From: Tautonia rosea
GTDB lineage: Bacteria; Planctomycetota; Planctomycetia; Isosphaerales; Isosphaeraceae
NCBI RefSeq assembly: GCF_012958305.1
Contig: NZ_JABBYO010000016.1
Span: 62,001-126,000, forward strand
Length of the DNA: 64,000 bases
Direction of reading: 5' to 3'
In this document: positions 1 to 7,900 of the stretch, piece by piece
Numbering within the stretch: the stretch's first letter is position 1
Layout: the number at the start of each line of letters is the position of its first letter
Notes under the pieces: model-generated
What the model was told of the DNA's origin: nothing
Seen by the model: the letters and a program-made list of their open reading frames with translations, nothing else
Databases searched by the model: none
Translations under genes and position numbers: made by a program

Positions 1-53
1 GCGCCCTTGTAGGGGTTGGGCGGCGTCATGCCGTCCTTGTAGGGGGATTCCAT
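1..53 (-). CDS. N-terminus of an unidentified protein, cut by the window edge
   Basis: An ATG on the minus strand (51-53) overlaps the TGA of the coupling-protein gene as ATGA, and the frame stays open to base 1. The 17 visible residues begin MESPYKDGMTPPNPYKG and contain two similar YK-G motifs. The overlap suggests translational coupling to the coupling-protein gene and hence a transfer-related role, but the function cannot be told from so little sequence. Confidence 0.5.
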   Translation of the reverse strand, partial: MESPYKDGMTPPNPYKG

Positions 54-1450
54 CAGCGCTTCTCCTTCAGATCGAGGAAGCGGTAGCGTCCGCCCGACAT
101 CAGGACACACTGCCCCACGTCGAACCGGGCGAATTCCTCGGGACGAATGATTGGTTGATATTGTTCCGAATAGCCGTAGCCCTGGGCGCATCCGAGCACG
201 TCGTCGAGCGAGCTGATTTCCTTCGGCTGCTCCGGCCTCGGCTGGGCGGACATCATGAAATCCCGCTCCATGCCGATGAGCTTCGAGACATATTCGTTGG
301 TCTTCGGCTCGTTGTTGCCGAAGGCGATCAGCGTGCGATGCTGGCTCGCGAACGCCTGCGCCTCGCGTTCGGCCTTCATGTCGCCTCCGAGGGCCGATTC
401 CAGGACCTCGAGCCCCTGGACGGCGTCGATGTGAGAAAGCATGTGAGAACGTGCAACCGTGGCGACGTTCCAGTCCCAGTCGGGAATCAGGAACTGGGCC
501 GCCTCATCCCTGCAGATGATCAGCGGCCTGCTGACGGTGCTGGCATCCCTCCTGAGCGCGTACATCTGGAAGAGCATGATGAAGGCGGCATTCACCACCT
601 TCCCGGCGACGTCGTGGGTCAGCACCGGCGCGTCGATGGGCATGACCCAGCCCTCGCGCTCGGCGCGGGCGAAGTCGAGCGTGGTCTCGGTGCAGAACAG
701 GTCGTGGAAATCGACGAGCAGCCTGCCCGTCAGTCCCGAATTCATGCTCAGGACCGCTCCGCGGCCCTTCGATCCGACGGTGGCCAGCTCCCTGAGGAAG
801 AAATCGACGACGCGTTCGTATCGCCGCTCGGTCCTCGGGTCGCGGGTGCCGGCGTCGAACTCGCGTTTCCGGAGCCGGGACGCGGCCTCGAGCATCTGGC
901 CGCATTTCGACGCCTTGTACGCGTCGGAGTTGATCTCTTCCCGGCTGGCGGGCGAGGTGGCGAGCGCGTCGTAGGCGTCCTTCAGCGTGCCGGTGCCGTA
1001 GGCAAGCCTCGGCAAATCGAGGCTGCAGTTGGTGCCCTGCTCGAACAGATTCGCCCAGTAGGCCTCGTCACCCCGGGAGCCGTCCTGCCGGACACTGATC
1101 TCGTTGAGCCGCATCAGGAAGCGGGTGGCCTGGGCGGTCGAGCCGCCCGGCATGGTCATCAGGTAGTCGGCGAGATTGACCCTGAGCGGCCCGTCCGGCG
1201 TGATGGGGTGGTAACGATCGAGTGCCCCGGCCCGCTCGCAGATGCGGCGGATCTGGGCAGCCTCCGTGAATTTCGCGCAGGCGACGATGATGCAGCAGCC
1301 CAGCCGGATGAGCGCCTCGATGATCCTGTACATCGTGTGCGACTTCCCCGAGCCGGTGCCGCCCGTGAAGAGAAGGTGCCGGGTCAGGGCGTCGGTATCG
1401 AGCGGAACCGGCCCGATGGACGGACCGGGAGCGCGACGGCGAGTGAGCAT
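53..1450 (-). CDS. Type IV coupling protein-like ATPase (TraD/TraG/VirD4 superfamily)
   Basis: Predicted to couple the relaxase-DNA complex to a conjugative type IV secretion channel and to pump DNA with ATP. The 465-residue protein has a Walker A motif, GGTGSGKS, at residues 30-37 and a Walker B-like strand ending in RDEAAQF after a hydrophobic LIIC. No N-terminal membrane helices are visible, unlike TraD or VirD4, so it is either a soluble form or needs a membrane partner. The ATG at 1450 is preferred over upstream starts because homology-like sequence begins close to it and GAGG lies 12 nt ahead. It sits 40 bp downstream of ParB on the same strand and overlaps the next gene as ATGA. An HerA/FtsK-type ATPase is an alternative, but the relaxase in the same element favours conjugation. 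Confidence 0.75.
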   Translation of the reverse strand: MLTRRRAPGPSIGPVPLDTDALTRHLLFTGGTGSGKSHTMYRIIEALIRLGCCIIVACAKFTEAAQIRRICERAGALDRYHPITPDGPLRVNLADYLMTMPGGSTAQATRFLMRLNEISVRQDGSRGDEAYWANLFEQGTNCSLDLPRLAYGTGTLKDAYDALATSPASREEINSDAYKASKCGQMLEAASRLRKREFDAGTRDPRTERRYERVVDFFLRELATVGSKGRGAVLSMNSGLTGRLLVDFHDLFCTETTLDFARAEREGWVMPIDAPVLTHDVAGKVVNAAFIMLFQMYALRRDASTVSRPLIICRDEAAQFLIPDWDWNVATVARSHMLSHIDAVQGLEVLESALGGDMKAEREAQAFASQHRTLIAFGNNEPKTNEYVSKLIGMERDFMMSAQPRPEQPKEISSLDDVLGCAQGYGYSEQYQPIIRPEEFARFDVGQCVLMSGGRYRFLDLKEKR

Positions 1451-1490
1451 GGCCGTTGAACCTCGCATTCGTTGGGATGGAAGAGCGTGA

Positions 1491-2294
1491 TCAGCCTGGC
1501 AGGTACTGCCAGCCCTCCGGCGGCGTATCCGGGAAGCGCCTGAGCCGGTCAATCAGCGCTTTCAGATCCTCGATCAGCGCGCCGGCGTTATCGTCCTTCA
1601 GCGACTGGACGACGAGCTTCCTGCGGCCGACGGTGAAGCTGACCTGCTTCGCCCTCTTCTCCTTGTCGCCCTTCATACGCTTGATGAAGAGAACCAGCTC
1701 GTCGCGCTTTCTCGGTTTCCCGTCCGGACCGGGGGTGGTGGCGAAGCTGATGGCTTTAGCCTTCTGCTCGCCGCACAGCGGCGCGATAACGGAGAGCGAA
1801 GAGTGGCAAACACCCTTCTCCAGAAGCGCCTTCCTTTCATCCTCAGGAAAGAGCGAAAGGCTGAGCGCCCGGCTGATCGTAGCCTCGGAACGGTCGAGAA
1901 GCCTCGCCGCCTCTGCCTGCGTCATGCCTTCGTCCAGCAAGGCCGCAGCATCTTCGGCGATCTGATCGAGGGTGAGCTTCTTCTTCAGGTCGCTCGTATG
2001 CTTGATGCGAAGCGCCTCGGACCGGGAGACCGGCTTGTCGAGCACCAGAGCCATGAACTCCCTGTCGCGGGACAGGCACCAGGCGAGCCTCCGGTTGCCG
2101 TCGAGGCAGAGCAGCGGTTTTCCCGGATTGGGATTCGGGCAAACCATCCCGGGAAATGTCTGTCCGTTTGTGTCGAGCGACGGGGCGATATCGGAGAAAT
2201 CCCTCTCACGGCCGTTGTTCTCGGCGAGGAAATCGACGTCCCGGGGGGGTATGGCCCGGACGGGTAGCACGTCTCCTGGCATCGCATCCTCCAT
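1491..2294 (-). CDS. parB: ParB/Spo0J-family nuclease/partition-like protein
   Basis: A 267-residue DNA-binding protein with the ParB layout. The N-terminal part has a signature-like stretch (LCLDGNRRLAWCL, near residues 62-74) corresponding to the 'GERR-A' box. A central helix-turn-helix follows (MTQAEAARLLDRSEATISRA, about residues 124-143), and then a Lys/Arg-rich C-terminal part. ParB proteins bind centromere sites and act with ParA in segregation, but here the only ParA lies 29 kb away at 31.4 kb, so a transfer-linked regulatory role is also possible. The gene is divergent from the one at 2479, and the intergenic region holds a four-half-site repeat, a good candidate for its binding site. 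The coupling-protein gene follows 40 bp downstream. Confidence 0.8.
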   Translation of the reverse strand: MEDAMPGDVLPVRAIPPRDVDFLAENNGRERDFSDIAPSLDTNGQTFPGMVCPNPNPGKPLLCLDGNRRLAWCLSRDREFMALVLDKPVSRSEALRIKHTSDLKKKLTLDQIAEDAAALLDEGMTQAEAARLLDRSEATISRALSLSLFPEDERKALLEKGVCHSSLSVIAPLCGEQKAKAISFATTPGPDGKPRKRDELVLFIKRMKGDKEKRAKQVSFTVGRRKLVVQSLKDDNAGALIEDLKALIDRLRRFPDTPPEGWQYLPG

Positions 2295-2362
2295 CCACGG
2301 AAAGGCTGAAAATCGTCCGCCAGCGCCCCGACTGGCATTGCCATCCTGTGTACGCCTGTTAC

Positions 2363-2418
2363 ACTATAGGAGTGCAGCTACCATAGGAGCGACACTCCTA
2401 TAGTAGCGTCACTCCTAG
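2363..2418. promoter_or_regulatory. Four-half-site inverted repeat, candidate ParB site or operator
   Basis: ACTATAGGAGTG (2363-2374) is matched by its exact reverse complement CACTCCTATAGT (2393-2404). Extra half-sites lie inside and outside: CATAGGAGC (2382-2390) and CACTCCTA (2410-2417). The two forward half-sites are spaced 17 bp apart, and so are the two reverse ones. The array lies between divergent parB and the gene at 2479, so it could be a centromere, an operator, or both. Confidence 0.6.
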
Positions 2419-2478
2419 GCGGTGCAAGCCGTCGGCACGGTTTTTGCGCAGGTTCTTTCACGGGGGTGTTTCACCGAC

Positions 2479-3075
2479 ATGGAGGCCGACACCAGAAAAA
2501 TGCTGGCCCGGCTCGGAACGCTGAATAAAGACGAGCTGGGCACAGTTCTGAAAATGCTGGAAACTGTTATTGGTGAAATGATCGAAATGCGTGCCGCTCT
2601 CGTCGAGGCGAGGACCGGGCATGCGGATAACAGCAAGCCCAAAAAAACACGGAACAACTTCCGGCAATTTCACACGGGAATCCGGCTGTTACGTCATGTT
2701 GTATCAGATATTGATGTGGCTCTTGTTGAGTACCGGACGAACCGCGACCTTGAGCGCCGCGTCAAACACTCGGGAGATTCCGGTTTTGCAGAAAAGAAGA
2801 AAATCGTCGGGGTGATAGGCAGAGCATTAGAATCCGCCGGGGCACATCTCCTTAACCCAAGCACAGGAGAGCCCGCAAACATCTATGCAAACGCAAGCCC
2901 TGATGGCAAAGGCAGATACCTCTACGAAGATAAAAAAACAAAGAAGCGATCAAATTCCAGTGATACTATTCTGAAGCTATTGCCCCTGCATTTTGCTACG
3001 ATTGTTCCCGGCGATGCTGATGAGGACGACGACGAGGACGGAGTGCCAGAAAGCAAGGGCAGCATAAATGAATAG
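2479..3075 (+). CDS. Unidentified charged protein divergent from parB
   Basis: A 198-residue protein I do not recognise. It is rich in Lys, Asp and Glu, has a likely helical N-terminal half (many Met, Leu and Glu), and ends in an acidic run (DADEDDDEDG) before the stop. ATG 2479 is chosen because the open frame upstream reads through the repeat/promoter region. Its codon use is visibly more A+T-rich than that of the neighbouring parB and resolvase genes, which suggests separate acquisition. It is expressed away from parB and could share the four-half-site operator. No enzymatic motif is visible. Confidence 0.6.
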   Translation: MEADTRKMLARLGTLNKDELGTVLKMLETVIGEMIEMRAALVEARTGHADNSKPKKTRNNFRQFHTGIRLLRHVVSDIDVALVEYRTNRDLERRVKHSGDSGFAEKKKIVGVIGRALESAGAHLLNPSTGEPANIYANASPDGKGRYLYEDKKTKKRSNSSDTILKLLPLHFATIVPGDADEDDDEDGVPESKGSINE

Positions 3076-3145
3076 AATGTCAGCTGTTGTTTCTCGCTGA
3101 CGTTGCACTGGCAGCCTGTCGTGGTGGTATCGGTACAGCTTCCGG

Positions 3146-3706
3146 CTACGGCCGCAGATATTGATACAGCGTCTCCCTGCTGATGCCGTATTCCCGGGCG
3201 AGCGCCGTCTTCTTCTCGTCGCCTGCAGCCCGGCGGCGCAGTTCAGCCACCTTCTCCTCCGTGAGTGCCTTGCCCCTGCCCCGATAGACGCCTTTCTGTC
3301 TGGCGATCGCAATGCCTTCCCGCTGCCGCTCGCGGATCAGGTCACGCTCGAACTGGGCGACGGCACCGAGCACCGAGAGCATCAGGTCGTTCATCGGCGA
3401 GGCCTCGCCGGTGAAGCTGAGATTCTCCTTGATGAAGCGCACCCTGACCCCCCGCCTCGTCTGCTCCTGGACGATGCGGCGCAAATCATCGACGTTGCGG
3501 GCGAGCCGGTCCATCGAATGCACGACGATGGTATCGCCCTCGCGCACGTAAGCGAGCAGCGCCTCCAGCTCCGGCCGCTTCGCGTCCTTGCCCGATGCCT
3601 TGTCGGTGAAAACCCGATCGACGGTGACGCCCTCCAGCTGGCGCTCCGTGCTCTGGGTAAGGCTGCTTACCCTGATATATCCGACCTGTTGCCCGCTTCC
3701 TGCCAT
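3146..3706 (-). CDS. Serine recombinase, resolvase/invertase family (Tn3 resolvase-like)
   Basis: A small serine recombinase of 187 residues. It has the N-terminal catalytic motif YIRVSSLTQ with the nucleophilic Ser near residue 11, the VVHSMDRLARN helix that carries catalytic arginines, and a C-terminal helix-turn-helix ending in ALAREYGISRETLYQYL. Such enzymes resolve replicon dimers or cointegrates at a res site. The ATG at 3706 is preceded by AGGAGG, which fixes the start. The upstream DNA (3720-3845) contains the repeated and palindromic sites expected of res. It probably serves multimer resolution of the plasmid-like element. It is unlikely to be the enzyme that integrated it at the tRNA, which usually requires a tyrosine recombinase. 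Confidence 0.88.
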   Translation of the reverse strand: MAGSGQQVGYIRVSSLTQSTERQLEGVTVDRVFTDKASGKDAKRPELEALLAYVREGDTIVVHSMDRLARNVDDLRRIVQEQTRRGVRVRFIKENLSFTGEASPMNDLMLSVLGAVAQFERDLIRERQREGIAIARQKGVYRGRGKALTEEKVAELRRRAAGDEKKTALAREYGISRETLYQYLRP

Positions 3707-3719
3707 GAGACCCTCCTGA

Positions 3720-3845
3720 ATTGTCAGGAAAGGTCTAAGACCCTCCGGCGCTTCTGTCAAGTTATTATAATTGCAACCCTATCCTGACAGGTTTCGCCGA
3801 AAGCTCCTGACGTCAGGTTAGGGTGTACCCTATCCGGACAGGCCG
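3720..3845. promoter_or_regulatory. res-like recombination/regulatory region
   Basis: The region upstream of the resolvase holds a direct repeat (ACCCTATCCTGACAGG at 3776-3791 and ACCCTATCCGGACAGG at 3827-3842, one mismatch). It also holds a perfect 12-bp palindrome CCTGACGTCAGG (3806-3817) and TAGGGT-GT-ACCCTA (3819-3832). TTGTCAGGAA at 3721 matches the same GTCAGG theme. Clustered subsites beside a resolvase gene are the usual layout of a res site that doubles as the resolvase operator. Confidence 0.6.
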
Positions 3846-3874
3846 AAGGTATTCATTATGGTTGCGCACGAACC

Positions 3875-3920
3875 GGACTTAGTTTATATTAGTCACAACT
3901 AAGCTAAGGCGGACTAAGAC
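3875..3920. promoter_or_regulatory. Probable autoregulatory operator of the Phd/VapC pair
   Basis: Related 7-9 bp sites occur just before the antitoxin ATG: GGACTTAGT (3875-3883), AACTAAG (3897-3903) and GGACTAAGA (3911-3919). The first is in inverse orientation to the other two, and a TATATT -10-like hexamer (3885-3890) lies between them. This fits repression by the antitoxin-toxin complex. Confidence 0.45.
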
Positions 3921-3921
3921 T

Positions 3922-4164
3922 ATGACTCTATCGAACATCCACGAGGCGAAGACGCAGCTTTCGCAACTGATCAACAGGGCCCTTGCAGGCGAGGAAGTCG
4001 TCATTGCCCGGGCAGGAGAGCCGCTGGTGCGGCTGATGCCGGTCTATCCGGACACAAGGCCGCGTCAGGGCGGGCAGCTTCAGGGCAGGATCCGCATGAG
4101 CGACGACTTCGATGTCTTCGGCGAGAAGCTCGAGGAAATGCTCTCCGCCGGGGAGGGTGCTTGA
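3922..4164 (+). CDS. Phd/YefM-family antitoxin
   Basis: An 80-residue antitoxin. The N-terminal part (IHEAKTQLSQLINRALAGEE, residues 5-24, then VVIARAGEPLVRL) is the Phd/YefM DNA-binding fold. The C-terminal part (DDFDVFGEKLEEML) is the acidic toxin-binding tail seen in antitoxins that partner VapC. It overlaps the vapC start by 4 bp (ATG inside the end of this gene), the usual antitoxin-first order. It is likely to repress its own promoter through the ACTTAGT/ACTAAG sites just upstream. Confidence 0.88.
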   Translation: MTLSNIHEAKTQLSQLINRALAGEEVVIARAGEPLVRLMPVYPDTRPRQGGQLQGRIRMSDDFDVFGEKLEEMLSAGEGA

Positions 4165-4538
4165 AGCTGCTGCTCGACACCCGTGCCCTGCTGACCTGGC
4201 TCGATGATCCGGCGCTGATGCAGGATGAGGCCCGGCTCGCAATCGCCAACGGACGGAACACGGTCTACGCGAGTGCGGTATCAATGCAGGAGATTGCCCT
4301 GAAGGCATCGCTTGGCCTGCTCGATGCGCCGGAGGATCTGGCAGGAAGCCTTGAAGCATGCCGGTTTACCGGGCTGCCGCTGACGGTGGCCCATGCCGCC
4401 GCTATCCGGTCGCTGCCGCCGATTCACCACGATCCATTCGACCGGGCGCTCATCGCCCAGGCGAAGGCCGAAGGGCTGACGATTGTCACCTCCGATGCAA
4501 CCATTTGCCGGTACGACGTGCCGGTACTTGCGGCCTGA
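4161..4538 (+). CDS. vapC: VapC-family PIN-domain toxin RNase
   Basis: A 125-residue PIN-domain ribonuclease, the toxin half of a type II pair. The acidic residues expected for metal binding are visible: Asp6 in LLLDTRALLTWL, Glu near 44 in SMQEIALKASLG, and Asp in HHDPFDRALIAQA near residue 95. The last motif and a final strand (IVTSDATICRYDVPVL) are standard for the HPFDR subgroup that partners Phd-type antitoxins. The known activity of the family is cleavage of tRNA or rRNA when the antitoxin is lost, which stabilises the replicon. Most family members have DTHALLW at the start; here it is DTRALLT. Confidence 0.9.
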   Translation: MKLLLDTRALLTWLDDPALMQDEARLAIANGRNTVYASAVSMQEIALKASLGLLDAPEDLAGSLEACRFTGLPLTVAHAAAIRSLPPIHHDPFDRALIAQAKAEGLTIVTSDATICRYDVPVLAA

Positions 4539-4563
4539 ACGGACGAGGGAAGGGAGACCTGCC

Positions 4564-4875
4564 ATGAACGTCTTTGCTGCAACCCTGGAGGCCTGCGACC
4601 CGGCGAGGGGGCATTACCGGGCCTACCGGCTAGAAGCGGGAACCGACCTTTTCGGGGCATGGCTGGTCGACGTGACCTATGGCCGGATCGGGGCGAGGGG
4701 GCGCACCATCCGCTATCTGGCCCGTGATGAAGCAGAAGCAAAGAAGCTGGTCAGGCAGAGCCTCCGTCGGCGCGGCACCGCTCGGAAGCGTATCGGCGTT
4801 GGATACGAGCTACGAGAGTTGGTGGATCCGGGCGAATGGCTCGAATGCTTCGACAGCGAATTCCGGGAGGGCTGA
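4564..4875 (+). CDS. WGR-domain protein
   Basis: A 103-residue protein that is essentially one WGR-like domain: YRAYRLEAGTDLFGAWLVDV, followed by TYGRIGARGRTIRY and a helix rich in Ala, Lys and Arg. WGR domains occur in poly(ADP-ribose) polymerases and in many small bacterial proteins and are thought to bind nucleic acid. Here the W-G-R core reads TYGRIG. ATG 4564 is preferred because GGGAG lies about 10 nt upstream and the fold begins there. It lies 25 bp after vapC and may be co-transcribed with the toxin-antitoxin pair. Its role in the element is unknown. Confidence 0.75.
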   Translation: MNVFAATLEACDPARGHYRAYRLEAGTDLFGAWLVDVTYGRIGARGRTIRYLARDEAEAKKLVRQSLRRRGTARKRIGVGYELRELVDPGEWLECFDSEFREG

Positions 4876-4964
4876 ACGACGAGGCCAACGAAATCCCATG
4901 AAGGATGGTCCTCACTATCGCTATGAACGAAGGCCCATCTCACAGGCTCTGCGGGCAGGAGCTC

Positions 4965-7900
4965 TTACGCGAACGTGAAGTCGGCGCTGGTCAGATTCCC
5001 CAGAGTGACGTTGCTGAGCGTCAGCGTATCGCCATTGCCGAAGTCAATGACGGTATCGCTGCCGACCTGCGAGGCAAGGGACATAACGCTGCTGAAAGAG
5101 CTGACGCCGGAAAAGCCGGAGAGCTCAATCGTGTCATCCGTGCCACCAGCTAGGAAATCGGTGATGACGTCCTGGTCGTGGCCTGAGTGGAAGACGAAGA
5201 GGTCGTCGCCCTGCCCGCCGATCAGGGTGTCATTACCAGCCATGCCGTTCAAGGTGTCCTGGGAATTCCCGGCATAATCACCACGCAAGGTCTGATCCGC
5301 TGCATCGCCAATCAGCACATCGTCGAATAAGGTTCCGCTAAATTTTTCAATGGAGATAAACGTGTCGCCATACGCGAATCCGGTATAATAGCCCGTGGTG
5401 AGGTTGATAGTGATACCTTCCGGCGCATCCTCGTAGAGCGACCAGTCGAGCCCGTCACCACCATCCAGCGTGTCGAAACCGCTTCCGCCGTAGAGCACGT
5501 CATTGCCGCCCATGCCATAGAGCGTGTCGTAGCCATTGCCGCCACTTAGCGTATTGCTGCTTGCGTTACCAGTGATCGTATCTGAAGCGTGACTGCCGGT
5601 GACATGCTCAATATTCACAAAGGTGTCACCAATGGCCTCACTGTCAGATGGGCCGGTGCCTGTTCCAGCGGTCAGATCCACGATCACAGCCACTCCGGAG
5701 TTTTCATAATACACGGTGTCCTGGCCTGAGCCTCCGTCAAAATGATCGGCTCCAAAGCCACCGGTAAACTTATCGGTTCCGGCATTGCCGTAGAAACTAT
5801 CGTTGCCGCTGCCACCAAGCCAGAAATCATCGAAGGTGCCACCACCGATGAAGGTGTCTGCGTAAATGCTGCCGTAGAAACCTTCGAACCCGGTGAACGT
5901 GTCACCTGCCGCATCGCCAGTATGCACGCCGGTTGAGAAGTCAAGGGTTACGCCTGTCAGGGCATCGCCATAGGAAGCGAAATCAAACCCGCTTCCCCCA
6001 TCAAGTGTGTCAGCTCCGCTACCGCCCATCAGCGTATCTGAACCTGCGCCGCCGAAGAGTTGATCGTCACCACCCGCTCCCTGCAAAATATTATTGGCGC
6101 TGCTACCTGTTATCGTGTCGGAACTTTGCGACCCTCGGATGTTATTTATATTGACATAAATATCTCCATTAGCATGTCCGCCGGTATGGACGCCGGTCGC
6201 CAGATTGATGGTCACAGCCTGGTTGCTGTCATCGTATTGAGCAAAATCTCCACCGGTTCCACCATCGATAATATCGGCTCCGGCACCGCCGAACAGGTGG
6301 TCGTTACCACTGCCGCCGTTGATCTGGTCGTCACCAGCATCGCCGTACAGCCAGTCGATTCCATCGCCCCCGTTGAGCGTGTCGTTGCCGTCGAAACCGA
6401 GGATGCGGTTATCACCAGCATCGCCTGTAATGGTGTCAGCCCCGTCGGAACCGTGCACGTTTTCGATGCTGACGAAAATGTCGCCTTCCGCGTCGCCGCC
6501 GGTGTTCGCGCCCGTGGCAAGGTTGACTGAAATCCCAATGCTGGAATCCTCGTAGCGTGCATAATCGCTGCCGCTGCCGCCATCAAGAATGTCGGCTCCG
6601 TCACCGCCGAACAGGCTGTCGTTGCCATTGCCGCCATACAGCTCATCGTCTCCCGCGCCGCCTTCCAGCCGGTTGTTCGAATCATTGCCGGTAATGACAT
6701 CGGCAAAAGCAGAACCAGTCACATATTCGATGCTCGTGTATGTGTCACCCTCGGCCTCGCCGCCGCTTCCCGTTCCGGTCGCAAGATTTACCGTCACGCC
6801 AGCGGACGAGTTCTGATACTTCGCGTAGTCGGTGCCGCCGCCGCCGTCGAGAATATCCGCTCCCGCACCGCCTTCAAGAGTATCATTGCCGCCAAGCGCG
6901 GTTATATGATCGTTCCCGGAGGTGCCGACAAGGTTATCCACTCCCTCCGTACCCTCGATGAGGTTCACCAGACTGGCTTCATAGAGCTCCTGGAGGTTGT
7001 ATTTGGTGCCGTCGGAGAAACGAACAAATTCCACCTGTTGGAAAATGCTGATAAAGTAGCCTGCGATGGTGATGCGGTCGCCCGTCCCATAGTCAATGAG
7101 CAAATCATCGGGATTCGTTGACGATTGAGTTATTGTGATCAGACCCGGGTCGCTTACGTCGTTGAAATGTATGACATCTCCCGCCCCGCCAGTATCAGTG
7201 ACGGTGTCCTGGCCGTCCCCCGTGGTAAAGACAAAGGTTTCCCACCCGGTGTTCCCGTTAAGCGTGTCGTTCCCGGTGCCGCCTTCGAGTGCGTCACTCC
7301 GATTACCAGCGTTGAGCGTATCGTCGCCGCCCAAACCTTTAATCCATCGGACTAAGGCATTATTTCCGGATAATGTTTCACCCGAAGCGGTACCCTCTAG
7401 CACCGGAGCCTTCTGTTGAATCAAATCCCGCAATTTAATAGTCTGATTATCGGAGAAGATTACGTCAAAATTCGGTCCGTAATTTATCGTGCTTTGATTG
7501 GTAAGTATACGAACCTTTTCACCTGATGGGCCATATGTGAGTTCCGGATGCCAGACAGAGCTAAAATAGTAAAAACTAACGGAGATATCCTCATAGGAAA
7601 TGTCCGGCCCGAAATAGATGGTGCCTGTGTCAGATGTTGCCCGGATGCGGTTTTCGCCTGTATCTGCCGCGAAATAATAGATGTCGTTTCCGCCCCAGTA
7701 ACCTAATTCGTCTTTCCCATTACTGGCGATAAAGATGTCGTCGCCATGGCTGCCCTTCGAACCGTAGAGGAAATCAAGATCTGGCTCCGCTATCAAGAGC
7801 CGTGGTGTGTACAGATCGCTATTGTCGGACGACCACCAGTCCCTGACACCAAGTACATTATGTTCAATAGCAGGAATGTATTTACCTGCTGCTTCTGTGA

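Noticed and set aside
155-1459. 434-codon open frame on the plus strand
   Set aside because: It is the antisense of the coupling-protein gene, which has clear ATPase motifs. The plus-strand translation has no motif and a GC-driven composition.
3146-3706. The resolvase as integrase of the element
   Set aside because: It is a short resolvase with its own res-like site. Integration in tRNA 3' ends is generally by tyrosine recombinases, none of which is in the window.
5200-6990. CRISPR-like repeat array
   Set aside because: The repeats are in frame, encode calcium-binding RTX nonapeptides and vary in sequence. There are no constant repeats with unique spacers.
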